The notes under the pieces are model-generated. The model worked only from the letters and a program-made list of their open reading frames with translations, did no database searches and was not told the origin of the DNA. The translations under genes and the position numbers were made by a program. 64,000 nucleotides of DNA from Torreya grandis (Eukaryota > Streptophyta > Pinopsida > Cupressales > Taxaceae), in contig JARHVA010001471.1 of NCBI GenBank assembly GCA_037957365.1, positions 3,044,501-3,108,500 of the forward strand, written 5' to 3'. The stretch's first letter is position 1. Every line of letters starts with the position of its first letter. Positions 45,896-58,998 of this stretch are shown here, piece after piece.

Positions 45896-47075
45896 ATTAT
45901 CTATAAAGACACAAGTATTATAGTTAATTTACAAATGAGGAATATCAAAAGGCATTCTAAGCATTCACAAGGTATTGTAGGGAAATCATTAGCATAGGAA
46001 AAGATCAAACATTCATTAGAGAATTCATCATTATCTAAAGCTAGTGCTTGTGATCAAGGAAATCAAGCAAAATGAGGTTGGGACTTTTAGATCTATGACC
46101 ATGCAACGCAGTTAATCATATAAAATGTGGAAAAAACAACAAGATCTAACATAGCATGAAGTAGATTTAACACTAGGAGATGCAAGACAATGTAGATTCA
46201 CCAAAATGTAATGTAAATAAATGGATTACAACTAAACGTAACACAAATAAGTAAAATAATTTTAATTAGGTATGCCAAACAAATTTAAATATAGTAAATA
46301 AAATATCAAGACATAATTAATTATTTTAAAAAATGATTATGAGGATATTCACATAGGATTTAGAGATGTATCTTGAATTAGTCACAATTTGAAGATAATC
46401 ACTTAAATTAGAACCTAGAAATTCAAACTTAGAAGTGCCAGAGATCTCACCCAAGAGTATGGACCTGATCAAATTTATATGTCATAAGCATTGGGATGCT
46501 TCTAGCAAATGATGTGTAGGGTAAAAAATGAGTTGATGATTGTATTCATGTGGTTTTGACTTCCTATTGTCTCTATGGTTTGCACATTACAACACCTATA
46601 ACCTGTAAAACAAACTTTCTTCTTTTTTCCCTATAATGGTTGTGATATTTAAGCTCAAGAAAAAATGTGAGCTTTAGGACCCTATGTTGAGGGTTAGTGT
46701 GGCTCTATAAACATCGTCTAATTATTAGGTCCCTAAATGTGAAAACCACTCAATAAAAATGTCTAAAACAATAATTTGTATAAATTGAAATAACATTGGA
46801 GATATGTAAAACCATAAATCATACACAAAAAGTGTTTCATAGGAAATACTAAGTCATTTCAATTTTTGAAAATCCTTCAAACCCTAGTATGCTTGTTAAT
46901 GTGATATGATTGTATTATACTCTTAGGGTTTTATCGTGAGTTTTTTTCACCCTTATGTACAATAGTAGTAGTTGGATTCATCTTGGTGAGATGATCATAA
47001 TAGTGTATTCTTCTCGTACACATTTTTCAGAGCTAAAACCCTCATAAGGTTTGTGCATGACTGGTCTAAACACTC
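45896..47075. other. Intergenic DNA, no gene; expected place of the missing 5' LTR of element F
   Basis: No open frame with a motif. I looked here for a match to the 3' LTR region of element F (from about 51502) and for a primer-binding site, and found neither. Confidence 0.4.
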
Positions 47076-48030
47076 ATGGATGTAGAAAAGGGTAAGAAAA
47101 TCCAAAAATTCCTCACAAATATGACAAAATTTGAAACTTTTGATCCTTCTATTTCAGAGGTGGTTCAACAACTTAATTCAGAGTTATATAGCATGGTGAA
47201 AAAAATGATTTTGATACGGTTCAAGGGGACATTATAGGTTTGAGAGGGGACTTAGATAGCGTGAAGGATCAATTACAACAAATATCTAGGCAATTGCTCA
47301 ACTTGTCAGCTCAGCCACTACAAAATAATCTTCCACCACTTCAATTTGGTTCTCCTGCTCCAAACAATACCAATACCAATTTTGGCCCTAAGTTGATGTT
47401 GTCAAAAGTGGATCTGCACAAGTTTGTAATGATCCACTCACTTGGCTCACTCAAATTGAAAAATTATTTGATCTTCATCAAACTCCATGTGTGGTTATGT
47501 CTTATCTCTATCTGGAACCTGAGCCATTCATTTGGTATCATTGGTTGTGTGCTCAAAAGAAAAAGAAGGGTGTCTTAGTTTCATGGTTGGTATTTTATGA
47601 GGAGTTACAGCTCCACAATTACAATAATGTATCTAAAAATTACTTCACTCAGCTAGCCAAGTTGCATCAAACTAGGACTGTCAAGGACTACATTCATCAA
47701 TTTTAGAATCTCTCCTTACGTGTGGTAGACATCACTGAAGAAAATTTGAATGACCTATTTTTGGGTGGCCTTAAATATAGCATCCAATTGGAGGTTCACA
47801 TGTTTCATCCCAGTACTACATTTAAGGCCACACTAAAGGCACACATCGTTGAGGAAAAAGAGATGATCATACAAAGACCTTTCACCAATGTTCACGAACA
47901 CACCTTTCTAGCACCATCATTTCATCAACCTACCATATTGACACCTCAATAAGTGGAAGAAAAGTGTGCAAAAGGTATGTGTTTTGGTTGTGATAGTAAA
48001 TGGAGCAAAGGGCATTGATGTGTTGAAAAA
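47076..48030 (+). pseudogene. Element F: gag remnant with zinc knuckle
   Basis: ATG at 47076 (MDVEKGKKIQKFL). A frameshifted gag core follows with LTWLTQIEKLFDLHQTP (about 47435-47490), FYEELQLHNYNNVSKNYFTQ and QTRTVKDYIHQF, then a stop at 47704. NDLFLGGLKYSIQLEV continues in the same sense. The knuckle CFGCDSKWSKGH-stop-C lies near 47980-48020, matching the CxxCxxKWSxGHxC form common in plant chromoviruses, with the residue before the last Cys turned into TGA. Confidence 0.7.
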
Positions 48031-48189
48031 AAGTTGTTTTACATTAACGGTGCTAATGATGAGGAAGAAGATGAGGAGGATTCAGAGGAAGGGTTAAAAG
48101 AACCTAAGGATGAATATGAAGATTCTCAACCTACTATTTCCTATCATACACTTTCAAGCATTAGTAATCCTCAAACTCTTAAGGTGGTG

Positions 48190-51100
48190 GGGTTCTTAAA
48201 GAAATAAAAGGTGATTGTGTTAATTAACTCTAGAAGTACACATAACTTCATCAATAATAAGTTGGTTGTTCGTTTGAATTATTTCATTTACCCAGATCCA
48301 AACTTTCAAGTCATGATTAAAGATGGTGGTATAGTCAATTGTTTTATAAAATATTGTAGTATTAAGCTTGTTATGGGAGACTATTTGTTAGATTCCCCTA
48401 TGTTTGGTATTCTTATAGGAGAAGCTGACATTATGTTAGGAGTGCAATGGCTCACCACTTTGGGCACTATTGAGATGAATTTATAGGAATTATTCATGAG
48501 ATTACATTCAAAAGGAAGGACTTTTAAACTACATAGATTATGGGTTAAATCTCCACAGTTGGTTAGTTCCCACCAAACGACAAATATTCTCAAAAAAGGC
48601 ATAAAAGATTTTGTGGCATGCTTATTTTCCATAAAGGTTTATCCAACCAAGAAGTCTACACATCTTGATTTGAAAAAGGTGTTGGATGACCATTATATTG
48701 TTTTTGGTGACATGCCAAAGGGACTTCCTCCAAGTCGTGCACATGATCATGTCATCATATTCGTTTTAGGAAGTACACCACCCAATATCAAACCCTATAA
48801 GTATCCCTATGCCCAAAAGAGTGAAATTAAAAATATGGTACAAGAGATGTTGGAGGCATGAATCATACGACACAGTTAAAGTGAATATTCCTCCTCGATG
48901 GTCATGGTGTGAAAGAAGGATGACAGTTGGAGGATGTGCCCAAACTACAGAGAACTCAACAAATACACCATCAAAGATAAGTTTCTTATTCCAATAATTG
49001 ATGATTTTTTAGATGAATTGTATGATGCTATTTATTTTACCAAGTCATATCTTCACTCTGGATATCATCAGATTCATATATGTAATGAGGACATACCTAA
49101 AACAACTTTCAAAACTCATGAAGGCCATTTTGAATTTATGGTCATGCCTTTTGGCATCACAAATGCACCATCTACATTTTAGAGTTTGATGAATATTTTA
49201 GTCCATTTTTGAGAAAATTTGTATTAGTGTTTTTTGATGATATCTTCATCTACAACAAAAACTAAGAAGACCATTTGAAGCATGTGAAACAGGTGCTTTT
49301 AGTTCTAGAACAACACCAGCTTTATACCAAACCTTCCAAATGTGCTTTTGGTATACAAGAGGTGGATTACTTGGGTCATATTTTTTCACATGGAATGAAA
49401 TTTGATCCTAAGAAAATCCAAGCAATGATGGAGTGGTAAGTTCCCAAGACCCTCAAGAACCTCCGTGGATTCCTAGGGCTAACTAGTTACTATTGTAACT
49501 TTGTTAAAAATTATGGTAGCATTGCATCTCCACTCACCTATTTGAAAAATAAAGACTCCTTTCAATGGAATGATTGAGCTACTAAGGAATTTGAACAATT
49601 GAAAATGGTTATGTGCACAACTCCAGTTTTGACTACTCCTGATTTTTCAAAAACTTTTGTTATGGAGTGTGACGCATCAGGATATGGCATGGGGGTTATA
49701 CTCATGCAATAAAGCAAACCACTGGAATTTGAAAGTCACCAACTTAAATAAAAAAATAAGCTCAAACCAATATATGAGAAAGAGATGATGGTTATTCTAC
49801 ATGCAGTGAAGCAATGGAGACCATATCTGATGGGTTCTCACTTTTAGGGAAAGATTGATCATGATAGCCTCAAATATTTTTTAGAACAACGCTTGTCATT
49901 TAAAGAACAACAAAAATAGGTGACTAAAATGTTAGGCTATGATTTTAAAATAGTGTATAAGGAAAAGAGAATGTGGTGGCAGATGCCCTCTCTAGGCGGG
50001 ATGAATCAATTGAGGTATCATTATGCACCATGACCATGTGACAGGCAGATTGGCTAGAGGAAGAAAGATCAGAATGAGAGAATGATAGTGTTACCAAGGA
50101 TTTAATTCACAATCTTTAGCAGGGTTATAATGAATCTAATAAATTTACATGGAAAGGGAACACATTATGGTATAAAGATAGATTATACCTTTGTAAGTAT
50201 TCTCTCCTCAAACATAAAATTCTTCAAAAACTTCATGCCTCTCCACTTGGAGGACACTCAGAATTTTTGAAAACATATCATAGAATCAAGCAAGATTTCT
50301 TTTGAGAAGGACTCAAAGGGGATGTTTAGAAATATGTGGCTGAATGCATGCCAATAAAATAAAGGTGAAACCATTAAGACCCTAGGTCTTTTGCAGCCTT
50401 TATCATCCCTAGCCAACATTGGGAAGAGTTTTTCATGGATTTCATTATAGGGTTACCAAGGTTTGAGGGTAAATTTTTTATCATGGTAGTTGTGGATTGA
50501 CTCACCAATTATGCTCATTTTTGCTCCTTATCATAACCATTTGTTACCAGTATAGTAACATCTACTTTTCTCAATACAGTTCAAAAATTACATGACACTG
50601 CAAAGATCATTATAAGTGGCCAAAATCCCATATTTACAAGTAATTTTTGGACTGAATTATTTGCATGTTTGAGTAACCAGTTGGCTCATAGCTCATCCTA
50701 TCATCCTCATTTTGATGGACAAATAGAGGTAGTCAACAAATGTATTGAAGGGTATCTTCATTGTTTTGTTTCTAACAAATAGGACAAATGGGTTCATTGG
50801 CTACCATTTGTTGAACAATGGTATAACACTTCTTTTCACACTTCTTCCTAGATGTCTCCCTTTGTGGCATTGTATGGGTATCACCCCCATCTATCACTTC
50901 AATTTCGACAGTGCATCCTAAGGTTCAAGTTGTTGAGGAACACATTCATCATCAATAAGAGGTATTAGTCAATTTGTGAGATAATTTAGCAATGGTACAA
51001 AATCAAATGAAGCAACAAGCATATCAATATTGCACTAAGTGGAATTTTGACATAGGTGATTGGGTCTTTGTGCATTTATAACCATATAAATAGATGTCTC

Positions 51101-51475
51101 TAAAGCAATAGAAAAAGATAACAAGATACCACCTAAGTATTATGGCCCTTACAAGATCTTGCAAAAAATTGGTAGTGTAGCTTACAAGTTACAATTAACC
51201 CCAACCACTTGCATACATCTGGTATTCCATGTATCTTGCTTGAAAAAAGTATTTAGACACAAAGTTTCCACTCAAATTGATTTACCTAAATTAGATGAAG
51301 AAGGCAAATTAATTCTAGAGTATGAGGAGATCCTTCACATGTGCACTAAGCAACTGTAGACTAGAGCCATTAAGTAGTATTTTGATCAAATGAATGAACC
51401 TGCATTCTAAAGATGCAACATGGGAGGATGAAGCATTCCTACAGAAACATCCTGGTTTGATTCAACATTGAGAAT
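48190..51475 (+). pseudogene. Element F: pol remnant (PR-RT-RNase H-IN-chromodomain-like)
   Basis: Protease: VLINSRSTHNFIN (48210-48250), with Asn where the catalytic Asp should be. [18 protein letters not shown] (48937 on), [12 protein letters not shown], then VFFDDIFIY (about 49227-49255) with FFDD for the usual YxDD. RNase [17 protein letters not shown] (about 49660) and EKEMMVILHAVKQW. Integrase: HASPLGGHSEFLKTYHRIKQ zinc-finger region (about 50235), MDFIIGLPRFEGKFF (50430 on), and ISGQNPIFTSNFW, where the second catalytic Asp (SDRDP in relatives) is lost. C-terminus: YYGPYKILQKIGSVAYKLQL and LVFHVSCLKKVF, then ATWEDEAFLQKHPGLIQH (51415-51470), the end of a chromodomain-like module. Confidence 0.75.
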
Positions 51476-52446
51476 AATATTGTTTTGAAGGGGAGAGGCA
51501 TGGTATGCCCTTAACCTATAATATGTCTAGGGATATATGTGGCTGACTTGTGACTTACACATCTTCATATTAACTTATTGCATTTCTCGATGTTTTTAGT
51601 ATGGTCGGCCTATAGAATAACCATGGCTAAGTAGAGTATATATAAGAGGTAGTGATTAGTCTTTTATCATCATATTATGAATTCTATTCTTATTGAATTG
51701 TTATGAAGGTTGCCCCCTTGAAGTGGCTCAGCCATGTTATTCAAGTATTCTACTCTTTTTCCAATTGTTATTGTGAATTTGCTTATTTTGCTCTTAATTC
51801 TACCATATATAATTATGTTGTTGTAAATCATCTAAGTAATTTCCTTGCATTTTTCCATATGCTTCAAATGTTTGAAACCTCTATTATAGTAGATAGACAA
51901 ATCCTTTTGGCTAATCACGACTTAGGATCATCTTCTAATATATTTTTCCTCAAATGGATAAGCCTATAGTACTAAACCCTAGAACTTTATTATGGTGTTT
52001 AATGTTCATATTATTCTATAAAATGCTAGTGTATATGTTTAAGTATATCTCATGCATATTGTATTCAATAGGAAATCATTAAATGTTTGAGTGCAATCCT
52101 AATTTTATATAAATATACACATCCAAATGTTTTCCAAAATATGTTAGGGTCTCATGTCTTTGTACTTAAGTACTCCATATGTGTGCCATTCATACACTAT
52201 TAGATTATCATGTTTTGCTTCACTTTTGTGATAGAATCAGGGAAAAATAACACTAGAAAATGAAAACAAATGTCTCAACGTAGGATCTTCACTGACCTAA
52301 TTTGAATCAAAACAGGTGTCAATCTTTGGAGCAAGATTTTGGGGTTTTGTTTATGACACTCTCTACCTCAGGAATTTTTGTGTGAGAAGATTTTGTAACC
52401 ACCAATTTAGCATCAAGATATTAAATTTCATTGTGTGCACACTTTT

Positions 52447-52449
<3 letters not shown>

Positions 52450-52483
<34 letters not shown>
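52450..52483. repeat. (AT)n microsatellite
   Basis: About 17 AT units. Confidence 0.97.
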
Positions 52484-52485
<2 letters not shown>

Positions 52486-52982
52486 AGTTAAAAAATATTA
52501 TCAAAATTCATATGTCATCTTTATGAAGAATGTTGAAGCTGGCCCAAAATGTGTCATGGTATGTTTCAAGTGATGCGAGTTACGTTAAGATATGCATTTT
52601 TTTAATAGTTGTGATTTAACATTTAGTTTTATTTATAATAATGTAAAAAAAATTAAAAAATATAAAAAAATTATTAATAATATTTTAAAAATAAAATACA
52701 TTCTTATCAATTACATATAAAGTACATTTAAATTGATTGATTTTTACAATTAATAATTAAAATTAAAATATTAGAAAATAATTTTGGCAATTCAAAATAT
52801 TTTTTAAGGTACTTACAATAAATTTCAAACTCGTATTCATCTTGAACATTAAATAAGACTATTATTTATATATGCACAACCATCGTTATAAAAATATATA
52901 TTTAAAATTATTAAACAATAGTTTATAGAATATTTTAAGGGAATTATTCCATCATAAAAAAATAAAAAATATTTCTAATTTT

Positions 52983-52984
<2 letters not shown>

Positions 52985-53015
<31 letters not shown>

Positions 53016-53085
53016 GCCAACATGCTTGCCATCATCATCATCATCATCATTATCCTGCTCATCATTGTCATCATCATCTTTGTGC
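52985..53085. repeat. (CAT)n imperfect microsatellite
   Basis: Two perfect CAT runs separated by GCCAACATGCTTGC, followed by imperfect units. Confidence 0.95.
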
Positions 53086-53168
53086 CTCAAACATCTATTT
53101 ACGACCTATAAAACAAATGTTATATTATAAACTAGCTTTAAAAAAATAATTGAAATATAATAATATTA

Positions 53169-54053
53169 TGTATGCATCTAAATTTGCTTGCCTATTCCAG
53201 CTTACTAATTGTGTCGCTAATTCCACTTAATGATTCACTAATTAATTCCTTTCATCATTATTTTATCTAATATTGTCTATTCCCCCTAGTTAATAATCTA
53301 ATTCCCTTTATATCTATATTAACATTCATATTTCTCATCTAATAATTAATTCCTTTGTTATTTATTATTAACATCCCATTTATCACCTAAAACCATCTTA
53401 TGCCCACTTGTGAATTTTAAATTCATAAAATCACACCTATTCACAGGTTTCTCTACAAGCCTACCCATTAGCCATGGCATCATCACTTTATTAACCTAGT
53501 CTAATCATCCCCTAACCACCATTAGATTCCATAATGGAATCTAGAACTCTCCACCACCCTTCTCCTTCTCTAGAAAGTTCTCTCTCTAGAGAATTTTAAG
53601 GAATTTTAAATTCCTTAGAATTCCTTCATTTCTCTCTAGATTCTTCTTATCCAGAGGCTTCCAATAAATTTTTAATATATTGAAAAATATTTCTTCTTCC
53701 TCTATTTAACCACTCTATTCCTCCATGGAAGGCTATCTTGGAAAATCACAAAGCCTCCATGTCCAATTAGCAAGTGAGCATCAAATCCATGTTCATGAAT
53801 CTACCATCAATAATCCTTCATTGTGTCATCATAATGTCAAATTTTTTAGTCAAGGTAAGTAATCTCATCATCTTGTTTTAATCTATTTAATCATGTTGTA
53901 GAGCATTTAACTTTAGGATCTTTATGTAGGTTTTGAATTATATTCATCCATTGACATTTTGGTTTTAATGGCTCTATCACTTTACCTAGTAGTCTGATTT
54001 TTGAGTTTGAATTTACATAGTTAAATCCATATAGAGCTCAAATTTTATCTACA
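53169..54053 (+). repeat. Element E 5' LTR
   Basis: Starts TGTATGCATCTAAATTTGC and ends TTTTATCTACA. Collinear with the 3' LTR throughout, with many point differences and few indels. Confidence 0.85.
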
Positions 54054-56668
54054 AAATGGTGACCATAATGGGAGATATCTAGAGGGGTCCCCATCAAGCA
54101 TCAATAAAAGTCACATGGACCCTAATACATCCAGTAATGATGACATGGTCCTAACATCACACATCTCTAGAACTAGTGTTAGTTAAGGATCTAGCCAGTA
54201 TTAACATTCCTGCATCTTGTACGCATATCTAATAAATCAAGATGCCATCAAAAAAATCACAAAGTCAAAAAAGTGAAATAAAAAAACCATTTGTTCAATA
54301 ATGAAAACTAGTCTTATGGCACCTTGGGCAAGTATCATGATGAAAACTAGTTTCCAACATCATGGTAGAATAATCAATTATCTGCATTATACCTCAACAC
54401 TTGGGGGCACCACCCATCCTTTTCCCCCATCACATTCATCCCTTGCCCTCCATCCATTCTTCCCACCCATTGTCTACCATCATATCATGTATCCTATTTC
54501 TCATTCATTATTATCTTGACCTTCGTAAAGAAGTGGAAGGTGTCTAGAGACATGTTCTCAAATCATATTAGTATATCCTCTAACGGACACCCAAGACAAT
54601 AAACATCTATTTTCTTCTCAATGTGGTCATCGATGTTTCCTAGTCTCTTTTTCATTATCTCTCATCTCTTTTTCTGTCTCACCCTCATCCTCTTGTCACT
54701 CATCCATCATTACATCCATCTTTATCTTGGTTACTAGATTTGGTATTCCCTTTGCTAGTAACCCCATTTATATAGTGTACATACATATCCCAAAAATCCC
54801 TAAAAAGGTAAAAAATGTCAAAAACCCTAAAAATCATAAAATTTGACAAAGCCAAAAATAGTCCATTATATCTTGTCTTATGCCTAATCCCTTAGTCGTA
54901 TCCATCTCCATCCATCTCATATTTTCCCATCTTTGGATACCACATTCCATCTTGGAACCAAATCGGAGTGGTCACTCATCTCCCCATATCTTCCTCATCC
55001 TTTTGACTAAGTGTTATTAACATGCATCACCTTGTCAAAGATTTTAATTTGGCATCCATCACGTTCCTTATCAATGCCTTTTCATACCTAGCACCCATCC
55101 AATCACTCTTTTGCTAGTATGAAAGGTCATTGATCCCATCTCCTTCCTTATCATTTCCTCTTCATACCTAGTACCCATCAAATAACTTATTTGCTAGTAT
55201 GGAGGGTATTTGATCCCATCATTTCCTAGTCTCCTTTCTAGATCAGACTCTTATACAGCCTTATCTATTGGTAATATTTGGTCATCACTTTTCTAAATCA
55301 CCTTCCTTGGCCACTTTTAGATTCAATTTTAAAACCAAATCATTATTCATAGACCTTCTCCCATCCTCCATCCTTATATCCTCAACTAGGGGCAACATCT
55401 TAGCCTAATCCTAATCATGATCACCCTATCAAAATTCAAAGTCCACAATCACATCATGATCATCCAACCCATCACCTAGTCACTCATCCCATCGTTAGAC
55501 AAGACATTGGGACACTACATGTAGATACTCATGTGTGTTACTTGTTTATTTTGTTTGTCTTATTTGCATATCTTTTATCATGTATATGTCTTGTTTGTCT
55601 TATGTTTTATTTACATCATGTCTATTTATCTATTGGGAAATGAATAGGGATGCTATGAGGACACCAAAAGCTCCCTCGAGGATGCAAAGTTCACTATTTA
55701 CCCAATGTACTTTGGCACCATGCCCCCTTGGCCATGCTTATATCGTGGGGCATATTGCCAAGTACCATATTTAATGGATTGATTAGACTATGACGAGCCT
55801 TATGATAATTATGATAGCTTGATCATTTCCACCATTCATCTAATTGTCTCATCCATCCTCTTTCCCATCACTAATATAATCCTCTTGCCCTGACTGACTA
55901 ATATCCAATCTTTTATCCTCATCACATCCTTTAAATCAATATCCTATTATAACTAACATCATCCTCTAATCACTCATCATCATCCTCATCATCATATTCT
56001 AATCAAAACTACATCAAATTGAGGTATTTCCAGACTATGTAGGTAACACTTGGCCATGTTTCAATTCCCAAAGATAGCTCGCCCACTATCTCTATCATCC
56101 ATCCTCATCACCCAGTCTTTTGGTCACTTGATCACATCATTTCTTCCCTCTCATCCTCTTCATCATATTGATCAACTTTAGATTTGAGCTAAACCCATCA
56201 TTAATCTTATCAAATTAGTCTTATCCTAGCTTATAGCTCTCATTTACATGCATCATTACTTGGGATATGTCTAAAGTTTACAATGTTTTAATCCTATCAT
56301 CATCATGTCATGGTTGATTCCCCCTTAGGATGTATCGACAACTATGATACCCATCATCTTTGCTCCTTTTTCATATATCTTTGTCAAGGACATCATCAAT
56401 TTGTAGTTCATTGCTCAAAGTAGAGTCCATCTTCTTCATCTCTTTCAGCAGCTAGCATCCCATCCCCTCATTTATCCATTGCATCCCACTCATCATTTAT
56501 TATTTCTAATGGCCATCCGTCTCATTCTTCCTCGCATGTCTCCTCGAGGGGGCATCATATCCACTAACATCATCTACTAACATCCATCCATGACATGGTT
56601 TTTCTTTGAAAGACCATTACTCCTTTTTCTTCACTTCACTTGTAATGTCCTTTCAAAGAGAGGCAAAA
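54054..56668 (+). other. Element E interior, no gene
   Basis: Low-complexity pyrimidine-rich DNA. Near 55060-55230 a unit of about 76 bp ending GCTAGTATG...TTGATCCCATC is present twice in tandem. Confidence 0.6.
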
Positions 56669-57556
56669 TGTATGCATTTAAATTTACTCGTCCATTCTAG
56701 CTTGCTAATTATGTCATTAATTTTGCTTAATGATTCACTAATTAATCCCTTTTCATAATTATTTTATTTAATATTGCCTATTCCCCCTAGTCAATAATAT
56801 AATCCCCTTTATATATCTATATTAACATTCATATTTCCTATCTGATAATTAATTCTCTTGTTATTTATTATTAACATCCTATTTATCACCTAGAACCATC
56901 TTATGCCCACTTGTGAATTTTAAAGTCATAAAATCACACCTATTCCTAGCTTTCTCTACAAGCCTACTCACTAGCCATGACATCATCACTTTATTAACCT
57001 AGTCTAATCATCCCCTAATCACCATTAGATTCCCTAATGGAATCTAAAACTCTCCACCACCCTTCTCCTTCTCTAAAAAGTTATCTCTCTAGATAATTCT
57101 AAGGAATTTTAAATTCTTTAGAATTCCCTCCTTTCTCTCTAGAGTCTTCTTATCTAGAGGCTTCCAATGAATTTTTAATTAATTGAAAAATCCTTCTTCT
57201 TCCCCTATTTAACCACTCCTTTCCTCCATGGAAGGCGATCTTGGAAAATCATAAAGCCTCCATTTCCAATTAGCAAGTGAGAATCAAATCCATGTCCATG
57301 AATCTACCATCAATAATCCTTCATCATGCCATCATAATGTCAATTGTTTGAGTTAAGGTAAGCAATCTCATCATCTTGTTTTAATCCATTTAATCATGGT
57401 GTAGAGCATTTGGCTTTAGGATCATAGTGCATATTTAGAATTATATTCATCCATTGGCATTTTGGTTTTAATGGCTCTATCACTTTACCTAATAGTTTGA
57501 TTTTTGAGTTTGAATTTACATAGTTAAATCCATATAGGTCTCAAATTTTATCTACA
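56669..57556 (+). repeat. Element E 3' LTR
   Basis: Starts TGTATGCATTTAAATTTAC and ends TTTTATCTACA at 57556, after which similarity to the 5' LTR region stops. Confidence 0.85.
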
Positions 57557-58998
57557 AAATTCAATTTTCTAACCTCAAATTAAATATCGTTAAAACCTAA
57601 TCTTATAATTTTGGCGTAGTATTTAATTAACAATTTTTGAAATGTAATTCATTAATACTTACTTGGATGTCTTTCATGACGTTGATGTGTCTTAGAAGCA
57701 CTCCCAACCTTATTCCATTATCATCTGCATGTGATCATCAAGGGGCATGATTTTAAATCTGTCTTCTTAAAAAGATAGAAGCAAATTATATTTAAAACTA
57801 AATAACAAATAATAGAAAATGAGAAATGTCTTAAAAAATTAATTGGAAATAATTCACTTACATATGTCATGATAACATATTATCGTACATTACTCTTTTT
57901 AAGAGATTGAATATATTTTTCATTTGGCCTATGTTCAAATATCCTATGCTTTATTAAAAACAAATTATGCTAGTCATTCAATAATAAATACATAACAAAT
58001 TCAAAATAAAGAGAAAACATACATATTCAGGTAACACTCTTTTAAGTCCCTTTTATCTTGTATGATAAGCAATAGGGTTTGCTTAAACTCTCTTTTTGGT
58101 GACCTTGAGATGCTCACTTTTTTCCTTTCTCTACATCCCTTTTTTTTAATCCTCCCATTTTGCAGTCATATTTTTCCACCTTTCCTTGGTATAATGGGTG
58201 GTGCACATATAATTTTATTGGGATTTTCATTTTATTTTTAAGCCACATTCTTCACCCTTTTTAGAGCATCCACCATGTACATGTTGGTCTTCCTCTCAAT
58301 GAGATTCAACCCATATTCGTTTAATAACAACTGAAATTCATGTTTTTTATCTTATTTGGGTAAATAAGCCATTCAAATTGGGTTAAGGCTTTGATGTTGG
58401 TAAGGTGTCATATCACCGAGCAAAGACAATCCATAAAACATTCACCATTTGAGTCTCTCCAAACATTTACTACCTCATTGAACTAAATGGGCATGTCAGA
58501 AATACGATAGAAAATAGATGATACTTAGGGGGCAAGCCAAAAAAGTTAGTCAAAGTTAGATAGGGTAATAGTGGAGGTGTGAAGATGTATGTCATAATCA
58601 ATATAGTCATCCTCTATGTCTTTTTTCCTCCTATTTTCTAGACCACATGGTCTAAAATCTTTGCCCACCTTTTTCTCTAGCCTCTTTCCAATTGAAGAAG
58701 TTCTCCCTAATTTAGAGAGGGTTTAAGGAATTTATAAAATTATTTTAGTATTATGGCCTAAAATTGAAAAAATTATTAAAAAAATAAATAAAGGATGTAT
58801 AACAAAAAAATGTTAAATGAAATAAAAACTATGTATTAAAATTAGAATATTAACTTATTAGATTCTCCTCCTACTCAAAAGACTATTATGCACCAATTCA
58901 CATGCCATTTTTTCTATTACATTCCTCCTAATATGGTCCATGATCTAGTAAATGATCTAGTAGTTGACTTTTTGTATTCCCTTTTTCCTTATTTAAAC
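57557..58998. other. Intergenic DNA with weak protein-like stretches on the minus strand
   Basis: The minus strand reads KHEFQLLLNEYGLNLIERK and NMYMVDALKRVKNVA (about 58360-58240), and GSASKTHQRHERHP (about 57705-57665), between stops. These are loosely reminiscent of plant DNA-transposon proteins of the En/Spm kind, but too weak to assign. No terminal inverted repeats found. Confidence 0.25.

Larger units (their letters stand above)
47076..51500 (+). mobile_element. Gypsy element F (chromovirus type), decayed
   Basis: Plus-strand Ty3/gypsy with recognisable gag, zinc knuckle, protease, RT, RNase H, integrase and a degenerate C-terminal chromodomain-like tail, in the standard order. A polypurine tract TTGAAGGGGAGAGG (51485-51498) ends the interior; LTR sequence starts near 51502. 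The 5' LTR is absent or unrecognisable. At least a dozen stops and several frameshifts make it non-functional. Confidence 0.8.
51502..53168 (+). other. 3' LTR of element F (start) and AT-rich flank
   Basis: LTR sequence starts near TGGTATGCCC at 51502, just after the polypurine tract. A TATATATAAGAGG promoter-like sequence is near 51637. The LTR end is not resolved. The remainder is AT-rich without genes and contains an (AT)n run at 52450-52483 and (CAT)n runs at 52985-53014 and 53031-53050. Confidence 0.4.
53169..57556 (+). mobile_element. Element E: LTR element without coding capacity (LARD-like)
   Basis: Two LTRs of about 885 bp (53169-54053 and 56669-57556) flank a 2.6-kb interior. A purine tract AAAGAGAGGCAAAA (about 56655-56668) precedes the right LTR, and TGGTGACCATAATGGGAG (from 54057) directly follows the left one and can serve as primer-binding site. 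Orientation is therefore plus. The interior is pyrimidine-rich on this strand, with many CATC/CTCATC words and no gag-pol motif. Short open frames (for example 54301-54519 and 55535-55774) look spurious. No target-site duplication was identified. Confidence 0.8.

Noticed and set aside
54301..55774. Short frames in the interior of element E as gag or host genes
   Set aside because: They are short and low in complexity, carry no retroelement or plant protein motif, and are separated by many stops.
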